A stretch of DNA of 64,000 bases from NCBI GenBank assembly GCA_946902875.1, contig OX336344.1, positions 18,497,791-18,561,790 of the forward strand. The letters are read 5' to 3'. The notes beneath the pieces are model-generated. The model did no database searches, had not been told where the DNA came from, and worked only from the letters and a program-made list of their open reading frames with translations. The translations under genes and the position numbers were made by a program. Positions 25,201-40,200 of the stretch are shown here, one piece after another (the first letter of the stretch is position 1; the number at the start of each line of letters is the position of its first letter). Origin of the DNA: Nematopogon swammerdamellus (lineage: Eukaryota > Arthropoda > Insecta > Lepidoptera > Adelidae).

Positions 25201-28200
25201 TGCGGTCCTGCTCGGAGCGCGCCTGCGACTCCCTCTTCAGTCTCTCCAGGCTGCTCTTCTCAGAGTCGAGAGCCCGCCGGGCCTCTTCGAGACGTTCCAT
25301 CAGCGCTTGCGCCTCGTGGTGAGCTGGTGGTGTGAATTTGTCAGTATTTGAGCGTAACAAACCCCTAGTCGGATAATTTTTTTTTTATGGAAACTGCGTG
25401 TCAGTTTCCATACTACATCACCTACAACATCCGTGATTTCAGCCCATAACACCGGGTGAACTATGTCAGTGCTTCCCTTCGGTCGTGCCGGCTACACTGA
25501 ACTTGACGGAAAACACAAACTATTTGCATAGCCATTTCGACAGACGTTTCATTCAGTGCGGTGGTATCAACCCGGGCAGGTTGAACCCTACCACCTAGTA
25601 AGGTAAGAAGGGAAGGGACCTACAGTTTTACGTGGAATCCGAACCACGGTCAGCCTCCAACGGTCGAGCGGTCACCCATCCAAGAACTGACCGGCCCAGC
25701 CCTGCTTAACCATCACTGACCGCTGACCGTTGGAGGCTGACCGAGGTTCGGATTCCTCGTAAAACTGTAGGTCCCTTCCCTCCTAATCTTACTTGGTGGT
25801 AGGGTTTAACCCGCCCGGGTTGGTACCACCGCACTGAATGAAACGTCGGTCTAAACGGCTATGTAAATAGTTTGTGTTTTCCGACCAGTTCAGTGTAGCC
25901 GGCACGAACAAAGGGGGAAGCACTGACATGGCACCTAGTTCACCCGGTGTTATGGGCTGAGATCACGGACGTTGTAGGTGATGTAGCCAACCGTGTCAGT
26001 TTCTATAAAAAAAAATAAAAAAAAAAACATCAATAGCGACAATCGACTGTCTGCACCAATGAGCTATCGAGGCTGACAAATTTGTCACTCTGTAAAGTTA
26101 GTTAACAAGGACCTTAACAGAACACTGCAGACTAAACAAACACACCGAATGGACCTTATAACGACACACCGGTATGCAGGTTCTGTATAGAAGAGGATAC
26201 ATATCCTTTGTGAATATGAACCGCTCATTCACCCCATGACCAATATAGGCAATCCACCCCAAGGAACTCAGTTCATAGCGGAAATCAGACTAGACTACAT
26301 AGATGTTCTTAGGTTGCTGTGATAACAGGGCTCAGGGGCCCTTACTCTCACACTCAAATAATAATCATAATCAAAGTTAGTTACGTGGCGAATTGCTTCA
26401 ACCATTCGACCTTGCTCTCATCTAAAATTATACTGGTGAATATAAATGCGGGAATACTGGGGGTGTTGAAGAGAGCTTTTAATTATTTGAAGCGTTATTC
26501 ACTATCTACTTCGATTGGCTGGCAAAGCGAGAATAAATACCTCGCCTCTGGTCCTTGGATACCAATCGACGTGTACTGCTTTAATTATCATTTCTAGTTT
26601 GACAAGAGTTGTCTCTTTATGAACACAAGCTGCTATGACATTTGGGTCCTTGGACTCAAGTATAAGGACCATGTGAATGTGGAAAAATTTACTACTGCAC
26701 GGTGCTCTCGTCTGAATAAGGCGTGATTTTTGTACCGCAATTGAAGCTGATGGCGGTCTATGGCGGCAACAGCACTTTCAACCCTAGTCCTCTGTATTAT
26801 GACAAGAAAGTCTAAATTGAGAATGCAAGAACCAACCCATGAGCAAAGACTGCTGCTTATCATTCTCCGCCCGCAGCATGGCCTCGTCGTGCTGCAGCGC
26901 TAGTGCCTCCCTGCTCGCGCGCAGCTTCCTCTCTCGCTCGCGCGCCGCCGCGTCGCTCGCCTCCTTCTCACTCGTGAGGGTGGCGACAGTTTGCTGCAGC
27001 TTTTGTTCTAGAGTCTGACGGATGGTCTCCTGCGAGAACACATGGAGATTATTTACAATCAGAGAGTGCTGCGGAGTTCAGACCTCTGCCAAGTAGAAGT
27101 GTTAAGATAATCGGAGAAAGTAGATACTTATAGCAAACAAAAACAAAACTTGACATGAAACAACCACCTATTTACAAATGTTGTTGAGTGTGGACAAACC
27201 TACTTATTTGTGGAAATAAATGGTTACATTTCTTGATTAGAAAAATGCAAAGCCAAAAATGAAGAGAAAAAAACATCCCGACCAGGATACGAACCTGGAA
27301 CTCCGGCTTGAGCCGCCAGTGCGACCCGCCAGTATCCTGGTCGGGACATATTTTTTCTCTTCATTTTCGGCTTCGCATTTTTCTAATCAAGAAATATAAA
27401 AAACCATTACATGCTTAGTACTCATATATAAAAATAAAAACATAATAAAGGATTACCTTCTCTTCGCTGAGTTTCCTGATGTTTTCGGTGCTTGTCTTAT
27501 TGAGGTTGGTGATCATCTGCTGGTACTCGGCCTCCTTCTTGCCCGACTGCTGCGTCAGCGAGTTCCTCGTCTCGCGCATTTTCTTCTCGCTGTTCTCCAA
27601 GTCTTTGTTCAGGCGAGCCACTTGCCCTGGAAGAAACGTCACACTTTGAAAAAAAAAACATTGAAGCAGAAAAAGTTAGGAACACTGCAGGTATACATCC
27701 GCTGTTGCTCCTTACCCCATTGAGAGACATGTGTCCATTATGTATGTGGAATTAGAGGGATGTGGGGGGAGGGATTTTATTTTCAATCACACACAGCGGA
27801 CAGACATCTTAAGCCGCGTCTCCTGCGAACGTTTTTTCAAAACATTACACAGAAACATCGAAACATTGGGGCGTGGCCATACACATTTGTATGAAAACAA
27901 ATGTTTTTGTGTAATGTTGCTTGTGTAATGTTTCGAAAAAACATGCGCAGGAGACGCGGCTTTAGGATCGAGTCTATAAAACAAAACATGCAATCATGAG
28001 GACAGACATTTCTCCCACTTAATAATAGATGGCACCCATCCTCCTACTAATAAACCAGATAACAAGTGCGAGTTGGGCTCGCGCACCGAGGGTTCCGTAT
28101 CATCAGCATCACTCAATATATTTGTATTATGTAGGTATGTACAAAAACAATTGTTTTGGAAAATCACGAACGCCTAAATAAACACTACAGCAATGGTTTG

Positions 28201-31200
28201 ACTGTGCGGCATTCGTGAAGTTATACAAAAATATATTTCTTATATTATGACTACGACATAACGACATAATATCTAAAATTGATTGGATGGATTTTTTCTT
28301 TACTTGTGATGTGAGACCATGCTTCTTGCCAAATTTCATTACTCCAGGTCAACGTAAGTACCCTATAGGTTTTGATTTCATTTGAATGAGTTTGCAAGTA
28401 TTAAAATTTGCCATAAATAGCCGTATGTTTTGATTATATTGATTTAGAAGCTTTCATTTTATATAACTCGAAGGGATCGCAGACGTTAGTATTCCATATT
28501 AATTTCAATTTGATATCTTGACTCATTACTGAGAAAAAGGGTCTTGACTTGACACACAAAACAATCAAATTTTTTTTAATATCATAACTACAAGTTTACA
28601 ATTTTAGGATTTTTTCCTTTACGTGTGCTATGAGACCTTGCTTATTACCAAATTTTGTGATTCTAGGTTGACGGGAAATACCCTATAGGTTTTGATTTGT
28701 TTGGAGTGAGTTTGCGAGTATGAAATCTGACATAGATGGCCGTATCTTTTGATTTCGTTGATTTAGAACCTTGCATTTTCTATACCGTAAAGAGATCGTA
28801 GCTCTTAGTATTTCATATTAATTTCAATTTGTTATCTTGATCCGTTCCTGAGAAAGGGGGTCCTTGACTTACAAAACAATATATTTTTTTTTAATGTCAA
28901 TAACTACAATTTTACAATTTTCGGATTTTTTCCTTTACTTGTGCTGTAAGACTTTGCTTCTTACCAAATTTTATGATTCTATGTTAACGGGAAATACCCT
29001 ATAGGTTTTGATTTGTTTTGAGTGAGTTTGCGAGTATGAAATATGACATAGATGGCCGTATCTTTTGATTGCGTTGATTTAGAAGCTTTAGTATTCTACA
29101 CCTTAAAGAGATCGTAGATCTTAGTATTTCGTATTAATTTCAATTTGTTATCTTGATCCGTTCCTGAGAAAAAGGGACCTTGACATAGAAAACAAACAAA
29201 ACATTTTTTAATGCCCCATAACTATGAATTTACAATTTTAGATTTTTTCCTTTACTTCTGCTGTGAGACCTTGCTTCTTACCAAATTTCATGATTCTAGG
29301 TTAACGGGAAGTACTCTATAGGTTTTGATTTGATTTGCCGGTAGCAAAATATGTGACTTAAATGGGCGTATCTAGTGATTCCGTTGACCTAGAAGCTTGC
29401 ATTTTCTACACCTCAAAGGTTTCGTAGACCTTAGTATTTGATATTAATTTCAACTTGATACGTCTACCCGTTCCTGAGAAAAAAGGTCTTGACAGACAGA
29501 CGGACAACAAAGTGATCCTATAAGGGTTCCGTTTTTTCCTCCTTTGAGGTACGGAACCCTAAAAATAAAGAACCAGATGCGCTCGTCCTCTTAATTTACA
29601 GTCAAAGAGCTAGATGGCGCTACCAACAACAATTTGAAAAGTTCAGCAAGAATTTTACAAAACAGTCCTACATGTATATATTTATGTATTTTTTTATATT
29701 TTTTTTTTATTTTAAACTTTTAAAGAAACAAACAGTTACAAATTATATACATAGATAGAAAATTAACTCTTGTCTAACACCTAAACCAGTGAAGTTTCTA
29801 CAATTTAATTTTAATCCTACAATTAATAATATCAACAAAACATATATAGATAAATATGAAATGTATACATTTGTTTAAATTTGGAAAAGAAAGGAAAAAA
29901 TATTTATTGAATTGTTATAAACGAAAAAAAAAAACTAAAAGAAAAACGTTGCGGTTTAGAAAATTCTTGAGAAAGTGAGTCGAATTACCTATTGTATTAT
30001 ATATATTATATCAGAGTTTTTTTAATTGACATAAACTAGTGTCAAAGATGTCGACACTGCAGAACAAATCATTATACGTCTTACAGCTTCGATTTATGGA
30101 TCTGTGCTCGCTATAATTACAATGACTTTTGTACAATGAGAATGTGTCAGTAGAACGTGTCTTTCTGATCGGACATCTAAATTTAATTTTATATGTATAT
30201 ATATTACCCCTGAGTGCCTCCTGAGCGACGAGCGTGTCCTGCAGCTCCTGCTCCAGCTTGCAGCGCTTGCTGTCCACGTCCTCCAGCATGTTGGTGGTGT
30301 CGAACAGCACCGCTTCCAGCGCGTCCTTCTCGCTTCTCACTCCGCTCAGCTGCTCGTGCAGGTGAGCCTTCTCCTTCTCCAGGCTGTCGATTAACATCTG
30401 CAAATCGGCGCAGGTAAATGACCCCTCCCCAAACACTTTAGTTCGTCTACAAGCTTGGGGGTTAAATACACTGTTCCTGCAACTCCAATGTCGAGTTCAG
30501 CCACCCAATCCTGTTACAGAACACTGCCCACATTATCCGTCACCTATTCCTGCTAAGCGTCACCGGCAGCCCCCTATGAAGGTGACTAATGAATGGCTTT
30601 TGTTTCATCACGCTAACCACCACTATCTCAGCAAATCCAATTTTGACGTGTAACATCTTAGCCATAAGTATGGGCAATAATTTTGTGAATGAATTTATAA
30701 ACATAGTGTGAAATAAATGTTACACATCATCGGCGACTACTGCAAAACTCGTTGGCTTTTCTTTATTCTGCAAAAGTGTACTACTCAATCCAAAATTAAG
30801 TCAGGCCAGGTATATTTTCATTTAATTTCATCCTCTCCTCTCTGCCACGCAGGCACGGATCCAGGTTTTGGTTGAGGAGGGGGCAATCTTTGGGCGCTTC
30901 ACTATCTCCCAAAAATGTTTCTAATACAGAAGTCTTTTTATACCCATAATTTGTTTTAATGTGTTATCGCATTTTAGTAATGCTCCGATTGTCTATATTT
31001 AGAAATTTAGAAGTTTTTTGTTGAAAAAATTGAATGTTTATTCCAAATAAAAACGTTCGGTCATGGCTGAGGGGGGCAATTGCCCCTATTGCCCCCCCCC
31101 CCCCCCCCCTGTATGTATGTGCAAATGTTGCAATCATGAAAAGTTGACAGAATCCGACCTGTTTTTCCTCTCCACTCTTCACCAACTCCTCGAGGGAGCG

Positions 31201-34200
31201 GTTGATTCTGGCGTTGGTCTCATTGGCCTGCTCCAGCCTCTGCTGAAGCCGAATGATCTCTTCGTTGAGCGTGTCCTTCTTCCGTGCCATTGCAGTCAGC
31301 TGGGAGCTCAACTCACCTCGCTCCCTGCATCACACACAATGGTAGCCACCTTTGAAGCAACTCTTTTGGGAGAATGCAGTCGAGTATAATTGTCAATTTT
31401 GCGACAAAAGTTACTCTCTCAAAAAATTTCTTTTCATTCACATCGATGATAGAAATTCAAATTGTTGCTCTCGACAACATAGGGAGATCGTGCAAAAAGC
31501 AGTCATGCTAATAACAGCTATGTTTAATGCAGTAATCAGAATAGCACACCTCGCAAGACAAGTTTTAAGCCGTTTTAACCAACCTTCATTCAGTAGGGTG
31601 GTACCAATTCAGGCGGGCCTTACCCTATCGTCAGGTGTAAAGTAAGGATGTCTCCTACATACAGTTTTGCGTCCTACCTCATGACTTGACGTAGATCCAG
31701 TTCCACTTTCTCCCTCTCACCCTCCAAGAATTTGATTTTCTCATGCAGGGATGCCTTATCGGACTCGAGGTCGAGTCGATTCTGTTCAGCGGCCAGCAGC
31801 TCCTTGCGGAGAGAGTTCAGGTCCCCCAGCTGGTCGGAGCTCTGGCTGGAGAGCGATGATTTCTCCTCTTCGAGCTGAAGTCAAGGAATAAGACTTTTAA
31901 CAATTTATGCACACTTTACAAGACATAAAATGAAGGAAGGCACTGACATGGCTCCCAGTTCACCCGGTGTTATGGGCTGACATCACGGATGTTGTAGGTG
32001 ATGTAGCCAACCGTGCCAGTTTCCATAAAAAAAAACATAATGGCATCCTGCATAAAATTAAAAACCCCCTGACCCCAGCTAGGGACAGAGATATAAATCA
32101 GCGAGAGTAGTGAACATTTACGCTACTACAACTACTAGCAGCTTTTACGTGGATCAAAGTAGTCGACTATGAGAACACTGGCTAATACGAAAGTAGAAGC
32201 CCGATGATTGTGAATGCGTAAATGAATTCTACAAGTATTACATTATATGTATTTTTCCTTCAGTTGCTCCGGTACATTAGTCCTAATAAATGTATACCCC
32301 TAGGTACCTTTTTATTGTCTTCCTGCAACTTTTTCTTGTCGACTTCCAGGGCCCTTATTGTGGCCTCCAGCTTATCGGCAAGGTCTTGCAGGTCACTTCT
32401 CTCTAAGATAGTTCTCTCTAGGTCTATTTCTAGATCGCCTGTAACAAAGGAATAATATTGTTGAAGTTTTTGATAAATTTCAACTGGTGTCATATTGCCT
32501 TGTGACAGTGTAAAGTTAACTATGCACTAAGGAAGGTGTGGCAGTGTTAATGGTTCGCTGCACAACAGTTTGCTCTTATACGTCACTTGAATATTAAGTT
32601 AACTAAATTAAAAAATATATATTAAATAGACCCTACGCCCATGATGTTTTGATTTGACCACAGAGAATTTAGTAGACAATAAGAACAAGTCTATGTTTCG
32701 AGGTGACTGTAAACAGAGAAAATTACTAACTATATAATTGTTCCTTTGGATGATTGAGCAGTTTCACATGGAGGGATGTCACTTAGAATCATTTTAGGTA
32801 CCTTCAAATTGCCGTAAATACTGCTAACCTATCAAAATACTTGCCAAGCATAATACAGACCAAATAAAACTGAACCAAGTAAGGAAATTATAGTAACTCA
32901 CTCCTATGCTTCTCCATCTGAGAGAGTAGTGCGTCGGCCTCCAGTTTCTGTTGGTCCAACAGGTCCCGGGAGAGCGCTGTCTTGTTGAGCTCCTCGCGTA
33001 CTGTCACCAGCTCCGCGCGCAGACGCGACCCGCGCTCCTCTTCAGACCTTCACGTACATTTAATTATGTAATTATGTGACATGAGACAGAATTACTCTTA
33101 CGTTGTGTGAATTAAAAAGAACAGGTCCAAGTTCATTGGGAGTTCTAGTCGCTGTAACCAGGGTAGTGGTACACTACACCACCATCGTCAGGCGGCGTTG
33201 CAACAGCACAATTAATATTTTGCATATGGTCTTGAAATGGAGCGCACTGAATGGTCGACAGAGAGGAACATCGTCAACGTATGATCGCGCGCGCTCGCGC
33301 CGTTAGCACATAGGTAGCTATGATGTACAAAACTAGGTTCAGAATTTATTTGGAAAAATACTAACTCACAAACAATCTCACAACAATCTCAGCAAATCCA
33401 ATTTTGATGTGTAACATCTTAGCTCTCGCTCTGGGCGGGAAAACATCAAATAGCTAGGTACTTCAACACCAGATACCCAATCTGCTGGAAAAACTAAGCT
33501 GACTGTAGTAAGTCTCAGGCACAGCCAATATCACCCCGGAGGAAGACGCAGTTCGACTTACAGGTGGACTAAAGTTTCTGGGGAAAAAGCAGTTTACACG
33601 TGATTTTAAGATGCTAAAAATGTAAGAGTTGGGAACAATATTCCCTGAAAACTCATTCCACACGTTTGTTTTGTGTTCTTATAACACCTTTACAAAACTC
33701 TACTAGTTAAAGGACCCACGACCCAGTTTTAAGGAACCACTTGTAAGCAACACAGCTTCCCCACAACAATATCAACATCCACGTGACACCTTATTGCACG
33801 CTTCTCTACCCACAAATGAGCTGCTTATATGTCTCTACAAATTATTCAAAGTTTCTTCAAACGCTCATCGAACTCACCTGAGAATGGACTCCCTGTTGCC
33901 AGCCTCCCTGTGTAGGTGATCGACCTCTCCCTGGAGCGATCTCTTCTCACTCTCCAGGGACTCCACAGCCTTCTCCAGCCTCGAGTTTGTCTTCTGAAGC
34001 TTCTCGTAGTCTGATGTTAGCGACTCCACCTGTATTCCACAATTATTTTACTAATGTTACTACCGTGCGAGTTCTGGTGCTTAAAAGGAATCATCCCACT
34101 GCATATCTCCCTTATATAACAAAAAGGCGGTTAAGGGATAAGGACAAGTTACCATGATAAAGGGCGACTGGTTACCTTGGCATGGTACGTTCACCAAGTC

Positions 34201-37200
34201 ATGTAGTAGGTAACTGTCTTCGTGCCTTACTTGGTGCTTGATAGTTTACTGTCCTAAACATTTTTGAATGTGGTCATCGGTGTTGTGAGGTAGTTTACCC
34301 AAGTTCTTGTAGCACAACACCAAATACTGTTCTTACTCCGATATTCAGGATACACTATGATCGTTTGTATGGGCATGCAATTCTTTTTATTCTTAGTGAC
34401 TATTGGGAAATTCTCAGTTAGATTTTCAACTTGAATAAGGTCTTAAATGGTGTATTGATGAATATGATTGATGCACTAATGGTTAAAAAATTATTAGAGT
34501 TGGTAAATTTACTATACAATATATTATCTCTTGAAAGAAAGTGATTATTGCTAATTACCATGGCGTTGATCTCGACACGGTTCCGTTCCAAGTTGTTCTT
34601 GTCAGATCGTAACATCTCCAATGTTTTCTGCATCGATTCTTTCTCTTGAAGTAGCTGGTTCAGATCCCCATTGGCTTGATCCAACTTGCCTGAAAAACCA
34701 TTTTATTTATAACTAAAAATACCACAAAATTGAATACGTCAAATTTTCTTTTTGTTTTAGAAGGTTTAATGAAATACACAATGAAATACAAATTTAGCAA
34801 ACCTTGCAAATCATGCACTCTGTTTTCCAGAGACGAGACGTTGGCATCCGCCGTCTCACAGTGCTTCCGGTTCGTTGCCAGCTGCTCTCGTGTGTTCTGA
34901 AGTTTTACCTGAACCAATAAAAAAGAAGTTGATACAGTTGACATTTGAAGACCGAAACGAAATTATAGTGAACATTGTCAAATATATTGTAACATCGAGT
35001 AAAAGCAATTCTACTGTACTAAATTATCACAAAACCACAGACTATAAACTCTCACTATTTATCACTATTATCGAAGTATTCAAGTCAATAACTGACAAGT
35101 GCTTCAATAGTATGCAAATCTGCTGTTATGGTGACTCGCTGATTTCACCAGGACACAACAGACACCTACGCCGAATGGGCCTTAGCGACACACGTGCAGT
35201 TTGCAGGTTCTATATAGAAGAGTACTAAACAGCTATACACATCCTTTTAGAAGACATATTCTGGAGGGTTATATTTTTACCCATGCCAAATACAGGTACT
35301 CATCCCAAGATGAACCCCAAATCCCGAATCCCGAATATAACTCGGTTCTTCAGAACTCAGACTTGGGGATGAGCTCAAAATTTTTGAGAGATCACAATAG
35401 ATCTTCTTAGGTCGCAGTGATAACAGGACTCAGGAGCCCTAACTCTCACACTTTAAATCATAATCATAGATACTAAGGACAGGTAGTCTAATAGGTATTC
35501 ACTAGTTCATTCAGTGTGCTTAACAGGTCACTACAATGCAAAAAAAAAAGGAGTTTATAAATAATATTTGGGATTGTCAATATTAGAACCAATAATTTAT
35601 TTCACCTGTAGCTCATGAATGTGCAGTTGGTACTTGTGAAGAGCAGCCTGAACAGCCGATATGGTGCTCTCAGCGAACGCAGTCGAGTTGGCAGACTGTG
35701 GTACGCCGCGCTTGGGAGACCTGTCCACACACACATTTCAACACTTTCCAATTTACCATGACATCACATCACACACGGGTCTGCCCAGGATTTTTGTTCA
35801 GGGGGGTCTGAAATCTGATTTCATCAAAGGAAATTCCAATACTGGAATGAGCCTAGAAAATGTTCTAGGTGGTCTAAACATTTAATATGCAAAACAATTT
35901 TTTTTCGGGGGGTTGGTCCCCCATACACCTCGGCACGCCTATGATGTCACATTACTAGAACTAGTACTTGTCTTCTCTGTTGTTGCGTAACTATGGGGCA
36001 CGACCACCATGCAGAACTTTAACTAGGTCGACTGATTAGCAGACGTAGGTAATGCTGTTTGCACGATGTATTTGGTTGTCTCTCAAATGATGTTCATCGG
36101 GAGGACTACCTGCCTCTACTTCTCTTGCCTTCCACGTCACCAACCGTGATCAGTTTTGTCTTTGTTCATGTTGTGCCACATGTTCAAAGTATTGAAGAAG
36201 TCGCTGCATGCAGATAGTGGACACAGGCGATAGTGGATCTTAAACTCCCGACAGGGGTCTTGTACTAGTTGCAGCAAAATGTAAACAGTATATTTAACTG
36301 GTATATGAGTGGGGCTAGAAATGTTCAATGAATGCAAAACCTATGGTATCATCATGGCTTGAGATAATCCAGTTATGTCGTGGATAAATTCTGGAGGTGA
36401 ATAGGTTGCAAGATTCAGAGAGGGCTTTTAAAAAAAAAGCAGCCAAGTCCGAATCTGACAAATTAAGATGTATCTTGTGAAACGGACGGACCGGTCAGGC
36501 AGGTGCATGTGCTGCGGGAGAGGGACGTGCGTCTCCGCCTCGCTGTCGAGGATGAGAGCGCGCGCCACCTCCTCCAGCGCCGAGCGCATCACGCTCGCCT
36601 CGCCGCACCCCGCCTCCGCCTGCTCGCACCGCTCCTCCTGGAGGAGAGAACAACATGGCGGCGTGCCGTGATCATTTCACCTGATACTGAAACTACACAT
36701 ACTTATTATTCTTTACCGCCAAGTCCGAAGATGTTGCAACCCACCCACATAAAGATTACCCTCACATATTATCATAAATTAAATATGCCCAAATATGAAA
36801 TCATCATGAAAATAATGTCATACTTATCTAAACTTATAAAATTGTTTGTCCTGACTGACGGATCTATCAACGCACAGCCAAAACTACTAAGTCTAGAAAG
36901 CTGAAATTTGGAACATAGGTTTATTTCATAACGCAAGCATCCGCTAAGAAAGGATTTTTGGAAATTTCAACTTTAAGGGGGGGAAATGGGGGGGACGAGT
37001 TTGTATGAAAGTCTTTGTTCTTTGAAGTTACATACATGAAAATTTGAATTACAGCTACTGAGAATAAATTAACAACGATGTGTTTGAGGGTTTTTAGATT
37101 TCACATTTAATGGGGGACAATGGGGGGCTAAAGTTTGTATGGGGGTATCGATTTTTTTAAAGGTAGGAACTTGAAAATCATAATTATGGCTACTCATCAT

Positions 37201-40200
37201 AAATAAATAATGACGTATTTCACGGTTTTTTGATTTTCACATTTTAAGGGGAGGAAACGGGGGGTTAAAGATTGTATGGGAGTGTCGGTTTTGTAAAGGT
37301 AGGAACTTGAAAATCATAATTATAGCTATTCATCATAAATCAGTATTTTAGGGTTTTTGGATTTTTATATTTTAAGGGGGGGGGGGGCGAAAGGTTGTAT
37401 GGGAGTATCGGTTTTTTTAAAGGTATGAACTTGAATATTATAATTGTGGCTACTCATCATAAATAAATAATGATGTATTTCAGGGTTTTTGGATTTTCAC
37501 ATTTTAAGGGGGGGGGGGGGGGGGGGGGGGGGGTGAAAGTGGCCTCGCCCTTAGTTACTTACTTTATTCGAGAAGGTTCCAGAATGCAGCTTCGCCTGAA
37601 GCCTCGCCGTTAGTTACTTACTTTATTTATGAAGGTTTATCGTTTACATATACGCAGCTCGGCCTTCGGTCTCGCCCATGGTTACTTATTTGCATCGAGA
37701 AGGTATACGTCTTTCATAATACAGCTCGGGCTTCGGCCTCGCCCATAGTTACTTACTTTCATCGAGAAGGTTTATCCTCTTCCCGAACGCAGCTCGGCCT
37801 TCGGCCTAACCCATAGTTTATACTTACTTTCACCGAGAAGGTTGTCTTCGAGAAGGTTCAGTTTTCCTGAACGCAGCTCGGCCTTCGGCCTCGCCCTCTG
37901 TTACTTACTTTCTTCGAAAAGTTTACCCTCATCCTGAACGCAGCTCGGCCTTCGGCCTCGCCCATAGTTACTTACTGTCTTCGAGAAAGTTTATCGTCTT
38001 CCTGAAAGCAGCTCGGCCTTCGGCCTCGCCCTTTGTTACTTACTTTCTTCGAGAAGGTTTATAGTCTTCCTGAACGCAGCTTGGCCTTCGGCCTCGCCCT
38101 CAGTCACTTACTTTCTTCGAGAAGATTTATGGTATTCCTGAACGTAGCTCGGACTTCGGCCTCGCTTTTAATTACTTACTTTCTCAGAAAAGGTTTACCG
38201 TCTTCCTGAACGCAACTGCGACTTCGGCCTCGCCCTTAATTATTTACTTTCTTAGAAAATGTTTATCGTCTTCCTGAACGCAGCTCGGCCTTCGGCCTCG
38301 CCCTTTGTTACTTACTTTCTTCGAAAAGGTTTGTTCTCTTCCTGAACGCAGCTCGGCCTTCGGCCTCGCCCTTAGTTACGTACTGTCTTCGAGAAGGTTT
38401 ATCGTCTTCCTAAACGCAGTTCAATTAATTTCGGTCCCACTAGTTATTAGAATACTAAATAGTGCAAGACACTCAGTCATAATCATGTTAATGAAATGAG
38501 CACCGTTTGAGGTAGGTACTGTGATAACTGTCATTTTAATAAAGCTACAATTAACTGACTAGGTAGACATATATTGTGGGATGTCTCATAAACATTTGTT
38601 TAGCAGATATAGTTTTTTATAACCTAAATAAATGTAAAAAGTATCTACATACCAGCCCTTGCAACTCGGTCAACAGCCTCTGAATGCGAGTGTCTCTCTC
38701 ACGCAAGTCCGTGAGAGCTCTGTCGCGTTGGTTGATCATGTCCTTCAGTTCCTTCTGTAGTACTTCGGTGGCGTACGAGGTGTGGGCTGCGGACGGCTGT
38801 GATGCCTCGGGCTGCGGCAAGCGAAACAACATGTTACTGTTGAATGTAAAGATGTAAAGGTATTTGGTTTTTTTTTTATTATGGAAAAACAGACATGTAC
38901 ATAAAATAAAAAACAATAGCAAACATAAAAGCAAAGAATAAATACATGTCCAGCAGCGTTTTTCAAAAAGAAGGGATGTTACAATTTTACTTATTCAAAA
39001 ACTAGTATGTTATAAATAATAAACCTACCTAAAGAAAAGAAATCATGAGAGAAAAATGCAAAGGCAAGTACCTACACAGCATACAAAACCGCAAATTACA
39101 ATTATAATGAGGAGCAGCAAGAACACACCACACACACAAGTAAGAGAGTAGGTGATAGATAAAAAGAAAAGAAAACAACATACTTACATACACAGAATAA
39201 GAATAGAAAATTGTTTTATTATAATAAGTACAATGACCAGTGGGCAGTAATATCGGAAGAAGTTGATATTGAAGTTATGACAGCTTGAACGTCATCCCTA
39301 AACCTTCTCTTGGTAGTATTGAGTATGTCAAGGGACCCTAGTGATTGGTTATAGGATTGGCAGATTATTCTCAATGGAGATCGTATACCAGCATTAGTAC
39401 GGCAGAGATTGAGGTGAAACACATCACTAGACCTAACAGCGTGATAAGGAATCCTAAAACCAATCTGGCACAAAATGGTTGGATGTACTGTCAGCATTTG
39501 ACTCAGAGATACACTTTGGCCGGACGACTCCGAGCTGCAAGAGAGCACGTTCTGGTGTTTAAGTATTCAATTATGTCTGGAAAACTCAATTCACCGAGTT
39601 GGGCCCTTTGAAAAAGGTCTGAGTGGGAATTTTTATTTTATTATTTACAGCTACTTGGGAGCGGTCATTCGGCGGCATATTTTCTTTGAGCGTTGAGCAC
39701 TGATGGACAAGTTCATTCAGAGTGTGGTTGAAGCGCAGAATATGCCGTTTGGACTCTAAAATTAGTAAAAATTAAAATGAAACACAAAAAGCAGCTGGGC
39801 ATTAACTTTAACATAATGTACATAATTGTGCATGTGAAAATGCAAATAAAATATTTTAAACCTAAAAAAGTGTGACTGCTGAAGTTACATCACCATTGCA
39901 GTGTTGAAAACACACCAGTAATGGAATATTGGGTGTAAGCGACAGAGGCAAGGATAAAATATATAATGTCAATATATTTAAAATCTTGTGTTGTCTAGTT
40001 ACAAACGAACAAAATGTCTCCATTAGAATTAATATGAGAAAAACATGTGTTTTACATTGAGAAAGCTCTCTGCAGGCCATATCGTCGATATTAGTCCTTC
40101 GAGCCAGACATTGGGTAAGATTTGCAGTAAAAAGGGGTGTCTTACAAAGCATCCATCTTGACCAGCCTTTTAGATCGGTGGTTACACGCACCTTATAGCC

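Noticed and set aside
37545..38420. CRISPR-like array
   Set aside because: The units are contiguous 68-bp repeats with no unique spacers, in an animal intron. It is a minisatellite.
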